A stretch of DNA of 15,212 bases from Bacillota bacterium (GTDB lineage: Bacteria; Bacillota; Clostridia; Christensenellales; CAG-138): positions 1 through 15,212 of the forward strand of contig JAEZGQ010000196.1 of assembly GCA_023416895.1 (NCBI GenBank). The letters run 5' to 3'. Position 1 is the first letter of the stretch; each line of letters opens with the position of its first letter. The position numbers and the translations under genes were made by a program. The notes beneath the pieces are model-generated. The model was not told the DNA's origin, did no database searches, and worked only from the letters and a program-made list of their open reading frames with translations. Positions 6,404-13,828 of this stretch are shown here, one piece after another.

Positions 6404-6882
6404 AAGCTACCTCCGCCGCTTCTGAGCGTCAGCAAAAGCGTTTGGCGCATTCCGTCCGCTTCGTATTGGAGCGTAATCGTTCCATCCGTAAGCGAAAATC
6501 GCGTCTGCGCGCCCTCCACAATTAAGGTGCCGGAGCTATGGTCAAACTGCGAAATATCCTCCGAAAAAAGCTCGTATAGCCCGCCGTCTGTTGCGTACAA
6601 CACGGTCGTATAGCGCGTACCCTCATGCATTTCGTACAAAAACAACGCGTTGTACCCGTCGAATTCGCCGACTTCCAAAGCATCTGCCGCGTCGTAATGG
6701 CGCACCTTGCTCACAATGTAGGCAATGCCGGTGCGCGAAGTACCGTTTGCTGCCACTTCCGCCTCCGATGCTCGATAGGCGCGCACGGAAAGTGCCAGCA
6801 CAAAAAACGCGCAAAGCGCGAACACCACAAGCAACAGCAGGGTAAAAAGGGTGCTGGCGGAATCCCGCCGTTTTTGTGCCAT
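6400..6882 (-). CDS. DUF4860-like single-pass membrane protein
   Basis: 160 residues. GGGAGG lies 5 bases before the ATG at 6882. After a short basic start there is one membrane segment at about 12-34 (LFTLLLLVVFALCAFFVLALSV), then VRAYRASEAEVAANGTSRTGIAYIVSKVRHYDAAD, a pattern I associate with DUF4860 proteins, which occur in Clostridia next to type IV pilus-like genes. The rest is a beta-rich extracytoplasmic domain ending in a glycine-rich tail. Its stop overlaps the next start (ATGA). Probably a pseudopilus component; the biochemical role is unknown. Confidence 0.8.
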   Translation of the reverse strand: MAQKRRDSASTLFTLLLLVVFALCAFFVLALSVRAYRASEAEVAANGTSRTGIAYIVSKVRHYDAADALEVGEFDGYNALFLYEMHEGTRYTTVLYATDGGLYELFSEDISQFDHSSGTLIVEGAQTRFSLTDGTITLQYEADGMRQTLLLTLRSGGGSL

Positions 6883-6923
6883 AAAAGCCTCCCGCGACTG
6901 CCCGCGCGCCGCGCAACCGTTTG

Positions 6924-7244
6924 TTAGGAGAGCGGAATCACCGTGATTTGCGGCATCATGTTGGAACCAAACACCTCGTAAACCACCGCATAGCGCGTTT
7001 CGTCCACGCGCACACCGTAATGCTCGCGAAGATAGGCATAATCGGGCGGGTAGATGCCTTCAAGTGCATAGCAGCTCACCGCAGCGCGGCGGATGCTTTC
7101 TTCGGCGATTTTTGCACCAGCGCCGTTTGTAGAGCGCGCAGCCGAGGCAATGCCGTATACGGCAATGCCCAAAAGAACGAGCACTGCCAGCACCGCCGCA
7201 ACGGGCGAGAAAAAGCGAGAAATGCGTTTTGTAGCATGCTTCAT
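6924..7244 (-). CDS. Small single-TM protein of the pil operon, unknown function
   Basis: 106 residues. It starts 6 bases after the stop of the platform protein gene and has only a weak ribosome binding site, so it may be translated by coupling. A basic N-terminus is followed by a membrane segment at about 14-36, then a helix with AEESIRRAAVSCYALEGIYPPDYAYLREHYGV (about 47-78) and a short beta part ending SNMMPQITVIPLS. The 'A..CYALEG.YPP...YL...YG' stretch resembles the region after the first helix in some small Gram-positive pilin-like proteins. It lies where a major pilin gene would be expected but lacks a recognisable prepilin cleavage site. Confidence 0.75.
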   Translation of the reverse strand: MKHATKRISRFFSPVAAVLAVLVLLGIAVYGIASAARSTNGAGAKIAEESIRRAAVSCYALEGIYPPDYAYLREHYGVRVDETRYAVVYEVFGSNMMPQITVIPLS

Positions 7245-7250
7245 GGCCGC

Positions 7251-8300
7251 TTACCCGATGGAGGACATGATGCTTGCAAGCGGGAGCATCACGCACAGCA
7301 AAATGCCGCCGATGATCACAGAGGTGGTAGCGACAAGCGCGGGTTCAATGCGCGCGACGAGTGCGTCCATGCGCTCCTGCGCCAAAGCATCCGCGCGCTC
7401 GGCAATGTCCGCCATTACGGCTTCGGTCGCGCCGGTTTTTACGCCGAGGCCGACCATGCGGCTGTCACGCGCGCCAAGAAGCCCGCTCAAATGCAGCGCG
7501 TCGTCAAACTGCTTTCCCTCGCGCACGTAGGCGGCGCATTTGTCTATCTTTTGTATGGCATCACGCGCACCGTCGGAGAACATCGCTTTAGCAAGGATGA
7601 GCGCCTCGTCCGTATCAAGGCCGCTCGCGAGCGCCATCGACATAGCGCTTGCAAAGCGCGCGCGCGTTACGGCGCTGCCGGTTTTCGTGGCCGAAAAACG
7701 GTCGTTCACGATTTTTTGTACAGAAAGGCGTAGCTTTTTACTCACGGAAACCGCCAGCAAAAGCAAAACAGCCAACGCGAATACCGCCAACAACACCAAA
7801 ACGGCGGTGGAAACGGAGCGCGAAAGCTGCATCAAAAAAAGCGCGAGCGGCGGCATTTCAAGGCCGAGCTGCGCAAACACACCATCAAACACGGGAAGCA
7901 CGCCAAAGATGAGCGCAAGCACCACCGCAAGCATGATCAAAACCAGCACCGCCGGATACGCAACAGCATTTCGGATGCTTTTTTTGAGCGCAAGCTGCCG
8001 CGCGTAATGCTCGGAAAGCGCTTTCAGGGAAGCCTCGAGCCGGCCGGTTTTTTCCGCAACGCGAAGCACGCCACGAAGATATGCGGGAAATACGCCCGCG
8101 TCCTCGAATGCGACGCTCAACGAAGCGCCGTCTTCACAGCGCGCAGAAAGCTCCTTCATAAGCGCAGCAGAAGCTGTTTCGTTGTCGTCGTCGTGCAGCA
8201 TCAAAAACCCGTCCGCAAACGGGACGCCCGCGCGGACGAGCAGCGAAAGCTCAAGGCAAAGAGAGCTCAAATAGGCGTCATCCAAAAAGTTCCGCTTCAT
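7251..8300 (-). CDS. Type II secretion / type IV pilus platform protein, GspF/PilC family
   Basis: 349 residues from the ATG at 8300; an in-frame TTG at 8312 is possible because neither start has a good ribosome binding site. Two T2SF domains are visible: about 10-135, with LSLLVRAGVPFADGF and the conserved 'AEKTGRLEASL' (82-92), and about 213-340, with ARFASAMSMALASGLDTDEAL and 'LGVKTGATEAVMADIA' (285-300). Membrane segments lie near 116-136, 163-186 and 320-345, the usual arrangement. This inner-membrane protein connects the ATPase to the growing pilus. It is the first gene of the operon, directly behind a strong promoter. Confidence 0.93.
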   Translation of the reverse strand: MKRNFLDDAYLSSLCLELSLLVRAGVPFADGFLMLHDDDNETASAALMKELSARCEDGASLSVAFEDAGVFPAYLRGVLRVAEKTGRLEASLKALSEHYARQLALKKSIRNAVAYPAVLVLIMLAVVLALIFGVLPVFDGVFAQLGLEMPPLALFLMQLSRSVSTAVLVLLAVFALAVLLLLAVSVSKKLRLSVQKIVNDRFSATKTGSAVTRARFASAMSMALASGLDTDEALILAKAMFSDGARDAIQKIDKCAAYVREGKQFDDALHLSGLLGARDSRMVGLGVKTGATEAVMADIAERADALAQERMDALVARIEPALVATTSVIIGGILLCVMLPLASIMSSIG

Positions 8301-8362
8301 GGCTGCACACAAGCGCGGGAAACCTGCCTCGCCGCGCCCTTTCCAAACATACCCTATTACCG

Positions 8363-8391
8363 ATTATAATATAAAATCGCCGCTCATTCAA
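8363..8391 (-). promoter_or_regulatory. Promoter of the pil-like operon
   Basis: On the minus strand TTGAAT (8386-8391) and a perfect TATAAT (8363-8368) are spaced by 17 bases. It is the best promoter match in the window and predicts transcription start near 8356, about 56 bases before the ATG of the platform gene. The -35 lies inside the loop of the terminator hairpin of the preceding gene. Confidence 0.75.
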
Positions 8392-8403
8392 GAAAAGCGG
8401 CGA
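8377..8403 (-). terminator. Terminator-like hairpin after the transglutaminase-like gene
   Basis: An 8-bp stem (8377-8384 with 8396-8403, loop of 11) lies 36 bases downstream of the stop codon at 8439 and is followed on the minus strand by TTTTATATTATAAT. The U-tract is interrupted by A residues, so strength is uncertain, and it overlaps the next promoter. Confidence 0.6.
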
Positions 8404-8438
8404 AAGGAAGGGCTTTTTGAGGAATTTTCAAGGTTTGT

Positions 8439-9431
8439 TTAATAGAGGAACTTCGCCGTATAATTGGCTGCGTTTTCCACATACTTTACCATTTCGTCGT
8501 CGCCATCGGTGGAAAGGAAGGTGGGATCCATAAGCTTCCACGTCGCCCCGTCAAAGAAGATAACCCCGTCCACCCATCCGCCTTTTTCGGTATAGGTGTT
8601 GATCCACGCATGATACAAATCTCCCGTGTAGCCGACCACGAGCTTGGTGGGAATGCCGAGGCTTCTTAACATGGCGGTCATGAGCGAGGCATAGTCGAAG
8701 CAGATGCCCTTTTTGCTTTCGAGCACCGCATCAAGATCCGGAAGGTAGCCGCTCTTTATGTTTTCGGCAAGCTCATAATCGTAGTTGAGGTTGTTGACAA
8801 CGTAGTCAAATACGATTTCAATTTTTTTGAGCGGGTCGGTCACGCCCTGCGTGAGCTTTTGCGCAAGAAGCACGCCCTTGGTTTGGGGCGTGTAGTTGAC
8901 GAACTGATTCGGTGTCAAAAATGGAACAAACTCGTCTTTGAGCGTTACCTCAAGCTTCGCGTCAAGCACGAGTGCGTATTTGGAATCGTAAGCATTTTCG
9001 TACACGGCTGCTGTGTAGGCACCGTTTCCGTCGGAGAGGGGAAATACGACATACTCTCCGTTGCGTGGCAAATTGTAGGTGTATGCCGTGCCGCTTGGGC
9101 CGCTGATGATTACCTTCATGCGCTTCTCGCCGCTTTTGAGGCAGCGGATCATCACATATCCATCCTCTGTGTTTGAGGCATCGATCAAGGCGGTTTCGTT
9201 TTTGTAAACGGTTGTTCCGGAAGCCTCCGGCAACAGAAGCGAAGATACCGCCGGGCTTTGGGCGAGCGGTGCGATATCAAGCTCCATTTCCACGGTAGAG
9301 GCGGGCGTTTGATAGATCGGCACTTCAGACGGCTCTATCACTGTGTTTTCGGCAGGAGCGGCGGAGCAGCCACCAAAGAGGGCGCTTAGCGCAACAAGCA
9401 ACGACAGCGCATAAAAAACCTTTTGCCGCAT
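8439..9431 (-). CDS. Transglutaminase-like lipoprotein
   Basis: 330 residues from the ATG at 9431 (purine-rich GGAAGGCAGGTG upstream), giving a lipoprotein signal MRQKVFYALSLLVALSALFGGC with lipid-attachment Cys22. A Pro/Thr-rich linker (about 23-60) and a beta-domain (about 70-170) precede a transglutaminase-like domain (about 200-305). The triad is visible: Cys244 in KKGICFDYASLMTAMLRSLGIP, His274 in LYHAWINTY and Asp302 in WKLMDPTF. The family includes cysteine proteases, amidases and cross-linking enzymes acting on proteins or peptidoglycan peptides; the substrate here cannot be told. The protein should be anchored outside the membrane. It is divergent from the BTAD regulator at 9704, which may control it. 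Confidence 0.92.
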   Translation of the reverse strand: MRQKVFYALSLLVALSALFGGCSAAPAENTVIEPSEVPIYQTPASTVEMELDIAPLAQSPAVSSLLLPEASGTTVYKNETALIDASNTEDGYVMIRCLKSGEKRMKVIISGPSGTAYTYNLPRNGEYVVFPLSDGNGAYTAAVYENAYDSKYALVLDAKLEVTLKDEFVPFLTPNQFVNYTPQTKGVLLAQKLTQGVTDPLKKIEIVFDYVVNNLNYDYELAENIKSGYLPDLDAVLESKKGICFDYASLMTAMLRSLGIPTKLVVGYTGDLYHAWINTYTEKGGWVDGVIFFDGATWKLMDPTFLSTDGDDEMVKYVENAANYTAKFLY

Positions 9432-9568
9432 AAAGCACCTGCCTTCCAAAAGCGAGAGGGAAAAACGCCGCGCACGACGCACATCGTAACCGGTTGTAAC
9501 AAAAGTACAGCGACAAATTTCGCGGAAAGATTCGAAAAATCCGTTTTGCAGCACATTTGGTTTCAAAA

Positions 9569-9597
9569 ATAGTAACATATTGCATCAAAAAAGTAAA
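9569..9597 (-). promoter_or_regulatory. Candidate promoter of the transglutaminase-like gene
   Basis: On the minus strand TTTACT (9592-9597) and TACTAT (9569-9574) are 17 bases apart, and a TG one base before the -10 makes it an extended -10. The 5' leader would be about 130 bases and contains the GTAAC direct repeat at 9486-9500. Confidence 0.4.
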
Positions 9598-9616
9598 TAT
9601 GTACGTGTGCAGCAGG

Positions 9617-9645
9617 TTGCCGCCGCACCGCGAATCGTGTAAAAT
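9617..9645 (+). promoter_or_regulatory. Candidate promoter of the BTAD regulator gene
   Basis: TTGCCG (9617-9622) and TAAAAT (9640-9645) are spaced by 17 bases and lie 58 bases before the ATG at 9704. Together with the minus-strand promoter at 9569-9597 this makes the 272-base divergent region a two-way control region. Confidence 0.5.
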
Positions 9646-9703
9646 AAGAAAAGAAATCTTCGTTTCAAACTCTTTTTCGCCGCAATGCGGCAGGAGAAAC
9701 GCA

Positions 9704-10909
9704 ATGCCAAAAAAACAAAAACTTTACATTGGAATGCTTGGCGGTTTTTCGCTCACTTACGGCGATAAGTGCATCAGCGACCAGACCATACGCTCCAAAA
9801 AAATATGGGTTCCGCTCGAGTATCTTATATCATTCCGTAACCGCGAGGTTTCGCAGAACGAGTTGATCGAGCTTTTGTACCCCAACGGAAAAAGCGACAA
9901 TCCGGGCAATGCGTTAAAGACGCTGATCTTTCGCATTCGCGCGGTGCTCGACGAGCTCGGCTATAAAGATGGGCGCGACATGCTTGTGCACTACCGCGAT
10001 TCTTACGCATGGAATCCGGATATGGATTTTGAAGTGGATGTGGATCGCTTTGAGCTTCTTTGCAAAAAAGGCGCCTCCATCCAGTTCAGCGACGAAGAGC
10101 GCATTGAGGCGTATCTTGAAGCCATTGAGCTTTACAAGGGCGATTTTCTTCCCATGTCCGCTTACGAACCTTGGGTGATCCCGCTCAACGCCTATTATCA
10201 CAACACCTATCTCAACGCCGTGCACAACGCCGTGAACATGCTTCGAGCGCTTGAGCGCTACTCCCAGATCGTAAAGATCTGCCAAAATGCCATTGCAATC
10301 GATAAATACGACGAGTTCCTTTATTATAACCTCATCCTTGCGCTGGTGGAGCTGAAAAACCCGCAGGCGGCGCTTGCGCAATATAAGGAAATGACGGATC
10401 TTTTCTACGGCGAGTTTGGCGTTACTCCCTCCAAGGAGCTGATGGCGCTCTACAAAGAAATCACAAAGGCGACGCGCGGCGTGGAAACCGATTTGAGCAT
10501 GATCAAGGAAGCAATGCGCGAGGAAGCCGAAACCGGCGGTGCCTTCTACTGTGAATACGAGGTGTTCAAGGACATTTACCGCCTAGAGGTACGCGCCGCG
10601 GAGCGCACGGGCAACTCGCTTTATTTGTGCCTCATCACCGCAAACGGGAAAACGGGCACGCCTCCCTCCGCAAAAACGCTCAACAGCGCCATCGATAAGC
10701 TGCGTGAATGCATCAAGGGTTCGCTGCGCCGCGGCGACGCGTACGCGCGTTACAGCGTATCGCAGTTTATTTTGATGCTGCCTGGAACGACCTACGAAAC
10801 AGGAAGTATGGTGATCGAACGCATCCTCAAGCGCTTCTATCGCGAAAACCCGCGCGCATCGGTGGTACTTGCGTACTCCATTCAGCCGTTCGAAATTGGA
10901 TTGAACTAA
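9704..10909 (+). CDS. BTAD-type transcriptional regulator with degenerate GGDEF-like C-terminus
   Basis: 401 residues from the ATG at 9704, with AGGAG 7 bases upstream; the longer in-frame reading from 9557 has no such signal. Residues about 5-105 are an OmpR-like winged helix of the SARP/AfsR type (LGGFSLTYGDKCI, then NELIELLYP and NALKTLIFRIRAVL). Residues about 110-258 form a bacterial transcriptional activation domain of helical repeats (DVDRFELLCKKG, YKGDFLP, IVKICQNAIAIDKYDEFLYYNLI). Residues about 283-395 resemble a GGDEF domain by layout: RRGDAYARY then SVSQF (351-355) at the signature position, followed by ILMLPGTTYETGSMVIERI. Signature residues are lost, so no cyclase activity is expected; it could bind a nucleotide or act structurally. 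It is the only plus-strand gene, divergent from the transglutaminase-like gene and convergent with an HD-GYP gene. Confidence 0.88.
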   Translation: MPKKQKLYIGMLGGFSLTYGDKCISDQTIRSKKIWVPLEYLISFRNREVSQNELIELLYPNGKSDNPGNALKTLIFRIRAVLDELGYKDGRDMLVHYRDSYAWNPDMDFEVDVDRFELLCKKGASIQFSDEERIEAYLEAIELYKGDFLPMSAYEPWVIPLNAYYHNTYLNAVHNAVNMLRALERYSQIVKICQNAIAIDKYDEFLYYNLILALVELKNPQAALAQYKEMTDLFYGEFGVTPSKELMALYKEITKATRGVETDLSMIKEAMREEAETGGAFYCEYEVFKDIYRLEVRAAERTGNSLYLCLITANGKTGTPPSAKTLNSAIDKLRECIKGSLRRGDAYARYSVSQFILMLPGTTYETGSMVIERILKRFYRENPRASVVLAYSIQPFEIGLN

Positions 10910-10926
10910 ACATCGCTTCAAAAACC

Positions 10927-10956
10927 AAGCCGGGCATTTTGCCCGGCTTATTTTTA
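10927..10956 (+). terminator. Rho-independent terminator of the BTAD regulator
   Basis: A 9-bp perfect stem AAGCCGGGC/GCCCGGCTT (10927-10935 with 10941-10949, loop of 5) is followed by ATTTTTA. It begins 18 bases after the stop codon. Confidence 0.92.
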
Positions 10957-10983
10957 TCCGTATCGGCACGGCAAAATAAATGC

Positions 10984-11018
10984 AAAAAGCCCGACCGACG
11001 TCGGTACGTCGGCCGGGC
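10984..11018 (-). terminator. Rho-independent terminator of the HD-GYP gene
   Basis: A 13-bp stem with one G-U pair on the minus strand (10989-11001 with 11006-11018, loop of 4) is followed by TTTTT. It lies 27 bases downstream of the stop codon at 11045. With the plus-strand terminator beside it, it separates the two convergent genes. Confidence 0.93.
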
Positions 11019-11044
11019 AAGGAAATCAAACGGTTGTGACGCGG

Positions 11045-13555
11045 TCAATAGCAGGCCACGTTCAGCTCGCCGCTCTCAACAAGCGCGATGAAAAGCCGCC
11101 CAAGGCTTGGATCAAACTGCTTGCCGAGGTTGATACGTATCTCATCGAGTGCAGCATCGAGGGGCATGGGGCTCTTGTAAGCACGTTGGGAGATCATGGC
11201 GTCGAATGAATCCGCAATGGTAAGGCAGCGCGCACCGATGGGGATGCTATCGCCCGCGATGCCGCGCGGGTAGCCGTTCCCGTCATAGCGCTCATGATGC
11301 CCCAGCACCAGCGGCGTTACATAACTCAGAGAAGGTAGGTGGCGGATCATTTCCACCGAGCGTTCCACATGCTTGCGCATGACGGAAAACTCCACATCGG
11401 TAAGCTTCCCGGCCTTGGAGAGGATTTCGTCCGGGATGGCGATTTTGCCGATGTCATGAAGCAGCCCCGCCTGCCGTACAGCCTCCACCACTTCCGCGCT
11501 AAGCCCTGCAGCTTGCGCGAGGCTTGCGGCATAATGGGAGACCGAGAGCGAATGGTTAAAGGTGTAATGATCCTTGGTATCGATGGCGGCGGTGAGGGCA
11601 TAGATCGTGGAGGAATATTCCTGGATGATGGTTGCGCGGTCACGCTGATCGCCGTCCTGGTCAAACAATTCTGGCGAGTAGGTAACAATACGGTTTTTGC
11701 CGTCGCTCTTGGCGCGGCGCACCGCTTGACCGGCAAACGACATGAGCTGGCGCGGGTTTTCCGCCGCAGAAGGGTAGGCGGATATGCCCGCGGAAAACGC
11801 AAGAAACATCGTGGGGTCGGAAGAAACGCCAAGATGCTCGGCGAGCTTGCTCTTTACCTTGATCGCATACTTTCCGGCCGTAACGGCATCGCTCGTAGGC
11901 AAGCTTACGGCAAATTCGTTGCACGCATAGCGCGCGATTGTGGCGTTGCCCTTGATGCAGTTTTTCAGGATCTCTGAAAACTGCACAAGCATGGCGTCGC
12001 CTTCGTCGTTGCCGTAAAGCTCGTTATAAAGGCGAAAATCGTCAAGGTTGAACAGAAGCACCGAAAGTGTGCCGCCGTTTGCGCGGTTGAAGTCGCTCTC
12101 GAGCTTTTCCATGAAATAACGGCGGTTATAAAGGCCGGTCAGCGAATCGCGCTGCGCCTCCAAGTTGGTTTTTTCGTAAAGGGTGGCATTTCTGAGCGCG
12201 ATGGAAAACACCGGCAGCACGGACGTTAAAAGGCTCATTTCCTCGCCGCCGTACTTCTTGCGGTCGGATTTGCGCGACAGCAATGTAAATCCCATCAGCG
12301 CGCCGTCGGCATTCATTGGCAGAATCAGCTCCGTGTCGAAAATGCTCAGGATGCGCGCTTCATGCTCGTCCATCATGCCGTAATGGGTAGTTTGCTTAAA
12401 GTCCGAAAATTGCACGATACCGTCCTGGTCTTTCAACCACTCGGCAAGCTGGCTGTCGGGCGCAAACTCCATGCGCCTGTCAAGCCCAGCCGAGCGTCCG
12501 GCGCAGGCATAGCGCCCATCTTCCTCGGAATGCAAAAACACATACGCCCGCACGGACGGCAGCGTTGAAAGCAAAAAGTCGGTCAATGCGTTTACAAGGT
12601 CACCCAAATTGAGCAGTCTGCTTGCTGCTAGCGAAAACTCTTTGAATTTTGCGTTGCGGAGCGCCTGTTCTTTTTCAAACAGCAGCCCATAAAGCCTGTT
12701 GATCGCGAGAAAAACGCAAAGCGCCGCAAGGCAGAAGAACAGCGTAAGCGCAACTTCTTTGTACTTTGCAAGCGAGGAAAACAATGTATCAAACAATTTG
12801 GCAGCCGCCTCATGCGCCACTGCAACCAGAACGAGCGTAATAAACGCCCAGAGGAAATACAGCACGCCCATGCTGATGCCGTGAGAAAGGCGGTTGATGC
12901 GCCGCTTGTAAAGCACGTAGTAAATGCCAAATGCGTTTACGGTGCACGCCAGCGTATCAAACGGGAAGCCTGCAAACACTTTGAGGCAGTGAAGTAACAC
13001 ACCTAAGCTCAAAAGCCCGAGTCCCGATGCCACGCTGAAAAAGCCCGAGCGCTTTGCGGTATCCGTACGGCCTTCTCGATAAAGCCGCATGACCGAGGGG
13101 GCTATCAACACAGCTGCGAGAACCGCGGGTAGAAAGATAGGCCAGCGGAAATGATGCGTAATGTACCATTCTCCCTCGCTGATATGGACAACGGGCGCAT
13201 CGGCGAACACATCTGTAAACAGCACAAGCGCTGCCGCAAAAAGCGTAAGCGCAAAATAAAGCTGCCTTTGCCTACGATATTCAAGGCCAAGGTAGCGTAA
13301 CGTTATGTTGTAATAGCAATATGGCACAAAGAAAAGAGCCGCCTGCGCGATTTTATACCAAAACGCGCTGCCGGGAAAAAAAGCAAGACGCATCAGAAGC
13401 GAGCCGAGCGTCATCACAAGATACGCGCCCAGCAGCCCCATAAACGCAAACATGAGCTTATTCTTTTTTACGGTGGACAGGGAAATAAACAGGAACAGGT
13501 TGCATAAAAAAGCAAACATCGGAACCATCAAAAATGCCGTATGGTTCGTTGACAA
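11045..13555 (-). CDS. Membrane GAF-GGDEF-HD-GYP protein, probable c-di-GMP phosphodiesterase
   Basis: 836 residues from the TTG at 13555, which has GGGGGGAG just upstream; an ATG at 13594 (25 nt less leader, 13 residues longer) lacks a clear ribosome binding site. Residues 1-215 form about seven membrane segments of a sensor module and two more lie near 228-250 and 266-290. A coiled stretch and a GAF-like domain (about 305-460) follow. The GGDEF domain (about 468-626, DSLTGLYNRRYFM at 470-482) has ACNEF (544-548) in place of GGDEF, so cyclase activity is unlikely. The HD-GYP domain (about 645-830) has HD at 700-701, GKIAIPDE, HHERYDGNGYP (753-763) and IADSFDAM, all intact. Family knowledge: HD-GYP proteins hydrolyse c-di-GMP or related dinucleotides. 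It is convergent with the BTAD regulator and has a long upstream region with hairpins. The substrate and sensed signal are unknown. Confidence 0.93.
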   Translation of the reverse strand: MSTNHTAFLMVPMFAFLCNLFLFISLSTVKKNKLMFAFMGLLGAYLVMTLGSLLMRLAFFPGSAFWYKIAQAALFFVPYCYYNITLRYLGLEYRRQRQLYFALTLFAAALVLFTDVFADAPVVHISEGEWYITHHFRWPIFLPAVLAAVLIAPSVMRLYREGRTDTAKRSGFFSVASGLGLLSLGVLLHCLKVFAGFPFDTLACTVNAFGIYYVLYKRRINRLSHGISMGVLYFLWAFITLVLVAVAHEAAAKLFDTLFSSLAKYKEVALTLFFCLAALCVFLAINRLYGLLFEKEQALRNAKFKEFSLAASRLLNLGDLVNALTDFLLSTLPSVRAYVFLHSEEDGRYACAGRSAGLDRRMEFAPDSQLAEWLKDQDGIVQFSDFKQTTHYGMMDEHEARILSIFDTELILPMNADGALMGFTLLSRKSDRKKYGGEEMSLLTSVLPVFSIALRNATLYEKTNLEAQRDSLTGLYNRRYFMEKLESDFNRANGGTLSVLLFNLDDFRLYNELYGNDEGDAMLVQFSEILKNCIKGNATIARYACNEFAVSLPTSDAVTAGKYAIKVKSKLAEHLGVSSDPTMFLAFSAGISAYPSAAENPRQLMSFAGQAVRRAKSDGKNRIVTYSPELFDQDGDQRDRATIIQEYSSTIYALTAAIDTKDHYTFNHSLSVSHYAASLAQAAGLSAEVVEAVRQAGLLHDIGKIAIPDEILSKAGKLTDVEFSVMRKHVERSVEMIRHLPSLSYVTPLVLGHHERYDGNGYPRGIAGDSIPIGARCLTIADSFDAMISQRAYKSPMPLDAALDEIRINLGKQFDPSLGRLFIALVESGELNVACY

Positions 13556-13637
13556 GCTGCTCCCCCCAATCTTTCCCCCAAGGATCGCATCCATGCGCCG
13601 GGTCGCCAATATAGGTTTGCTTTTACACAACTTTTAT

Positions 13638-13758
13638 GGGGAAAACCAAATGTCCCCTGAATGCCGCTTCGGCATAAAAAAGCCAAAACTAGCCTCCGCA
13701 TAAAAACCCGCAGCGAAAGCACCGTGCAGTTTGCCGGATTCCCCCTCCGGCCTTTTGG
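13638..13758 (-). other. Possible structured 5' leader of the HD-GYP gene
   Basis: Read on the minus strand, the region contains CCAAAA (13753-13758) that can pair with TTTTGG (13683-13688) around an inner hairpin GCCGGA/TCCGGC (13733-13738 with 13746-13751). The closing strand is directly followed by C and six T residues (13676-13681), like a terminator. Then follow two more hairpins, ATGCCG/CGGCAT (13661-13666 with 13670-13675) and GGGGA/TCCCC (13638-13642 with 13653-13657). It matches no riboswitch class I can recognise; the c-di-GMP-I consensus is not present. Confidence 0.35.
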
Positions 13759-13799
13759 GATACGAATACAAAACGGTAAATTTCCCCAAATTTATCGCG

Positions 13800-13828
13800 A
13801 ACATATAAAGTTTAGTAGCTTTTGACAA
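13800..13828 (-). promoter_or_regulatory. Candidate promoter of the HD-GYP gene
   Basis: On the minus strand TTGTCA (13823-13828) and TATGTT (13800-13805) are 17 bases apart. It would give a leader of about 240 bases. The same stretch read on the plus strand gives TTGACA (13822-13827), so two opposite -35 elements may overlap here. Confidence 0.35.

Noticed and set aside
6921..7733. 270-residue plus-strand open frame opposite the pil operon
   Set aside because: It is antisense to two well-supported genes with T2SF and membrane features; His/Arg/Ala-rich translation typical of a shadow frame.
13731..13760. c-di-GMP-I (GEMM) riboswitch near the HD-GYP gene, suggested by CCTCCGGCC on the plus strand
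   Set aside because: The rest of the consensus (the GCAAAGCC-type core and the final GGTAGC...GGGTTACC arm) is missing on both strands and the orientation would be wrong for the gene.
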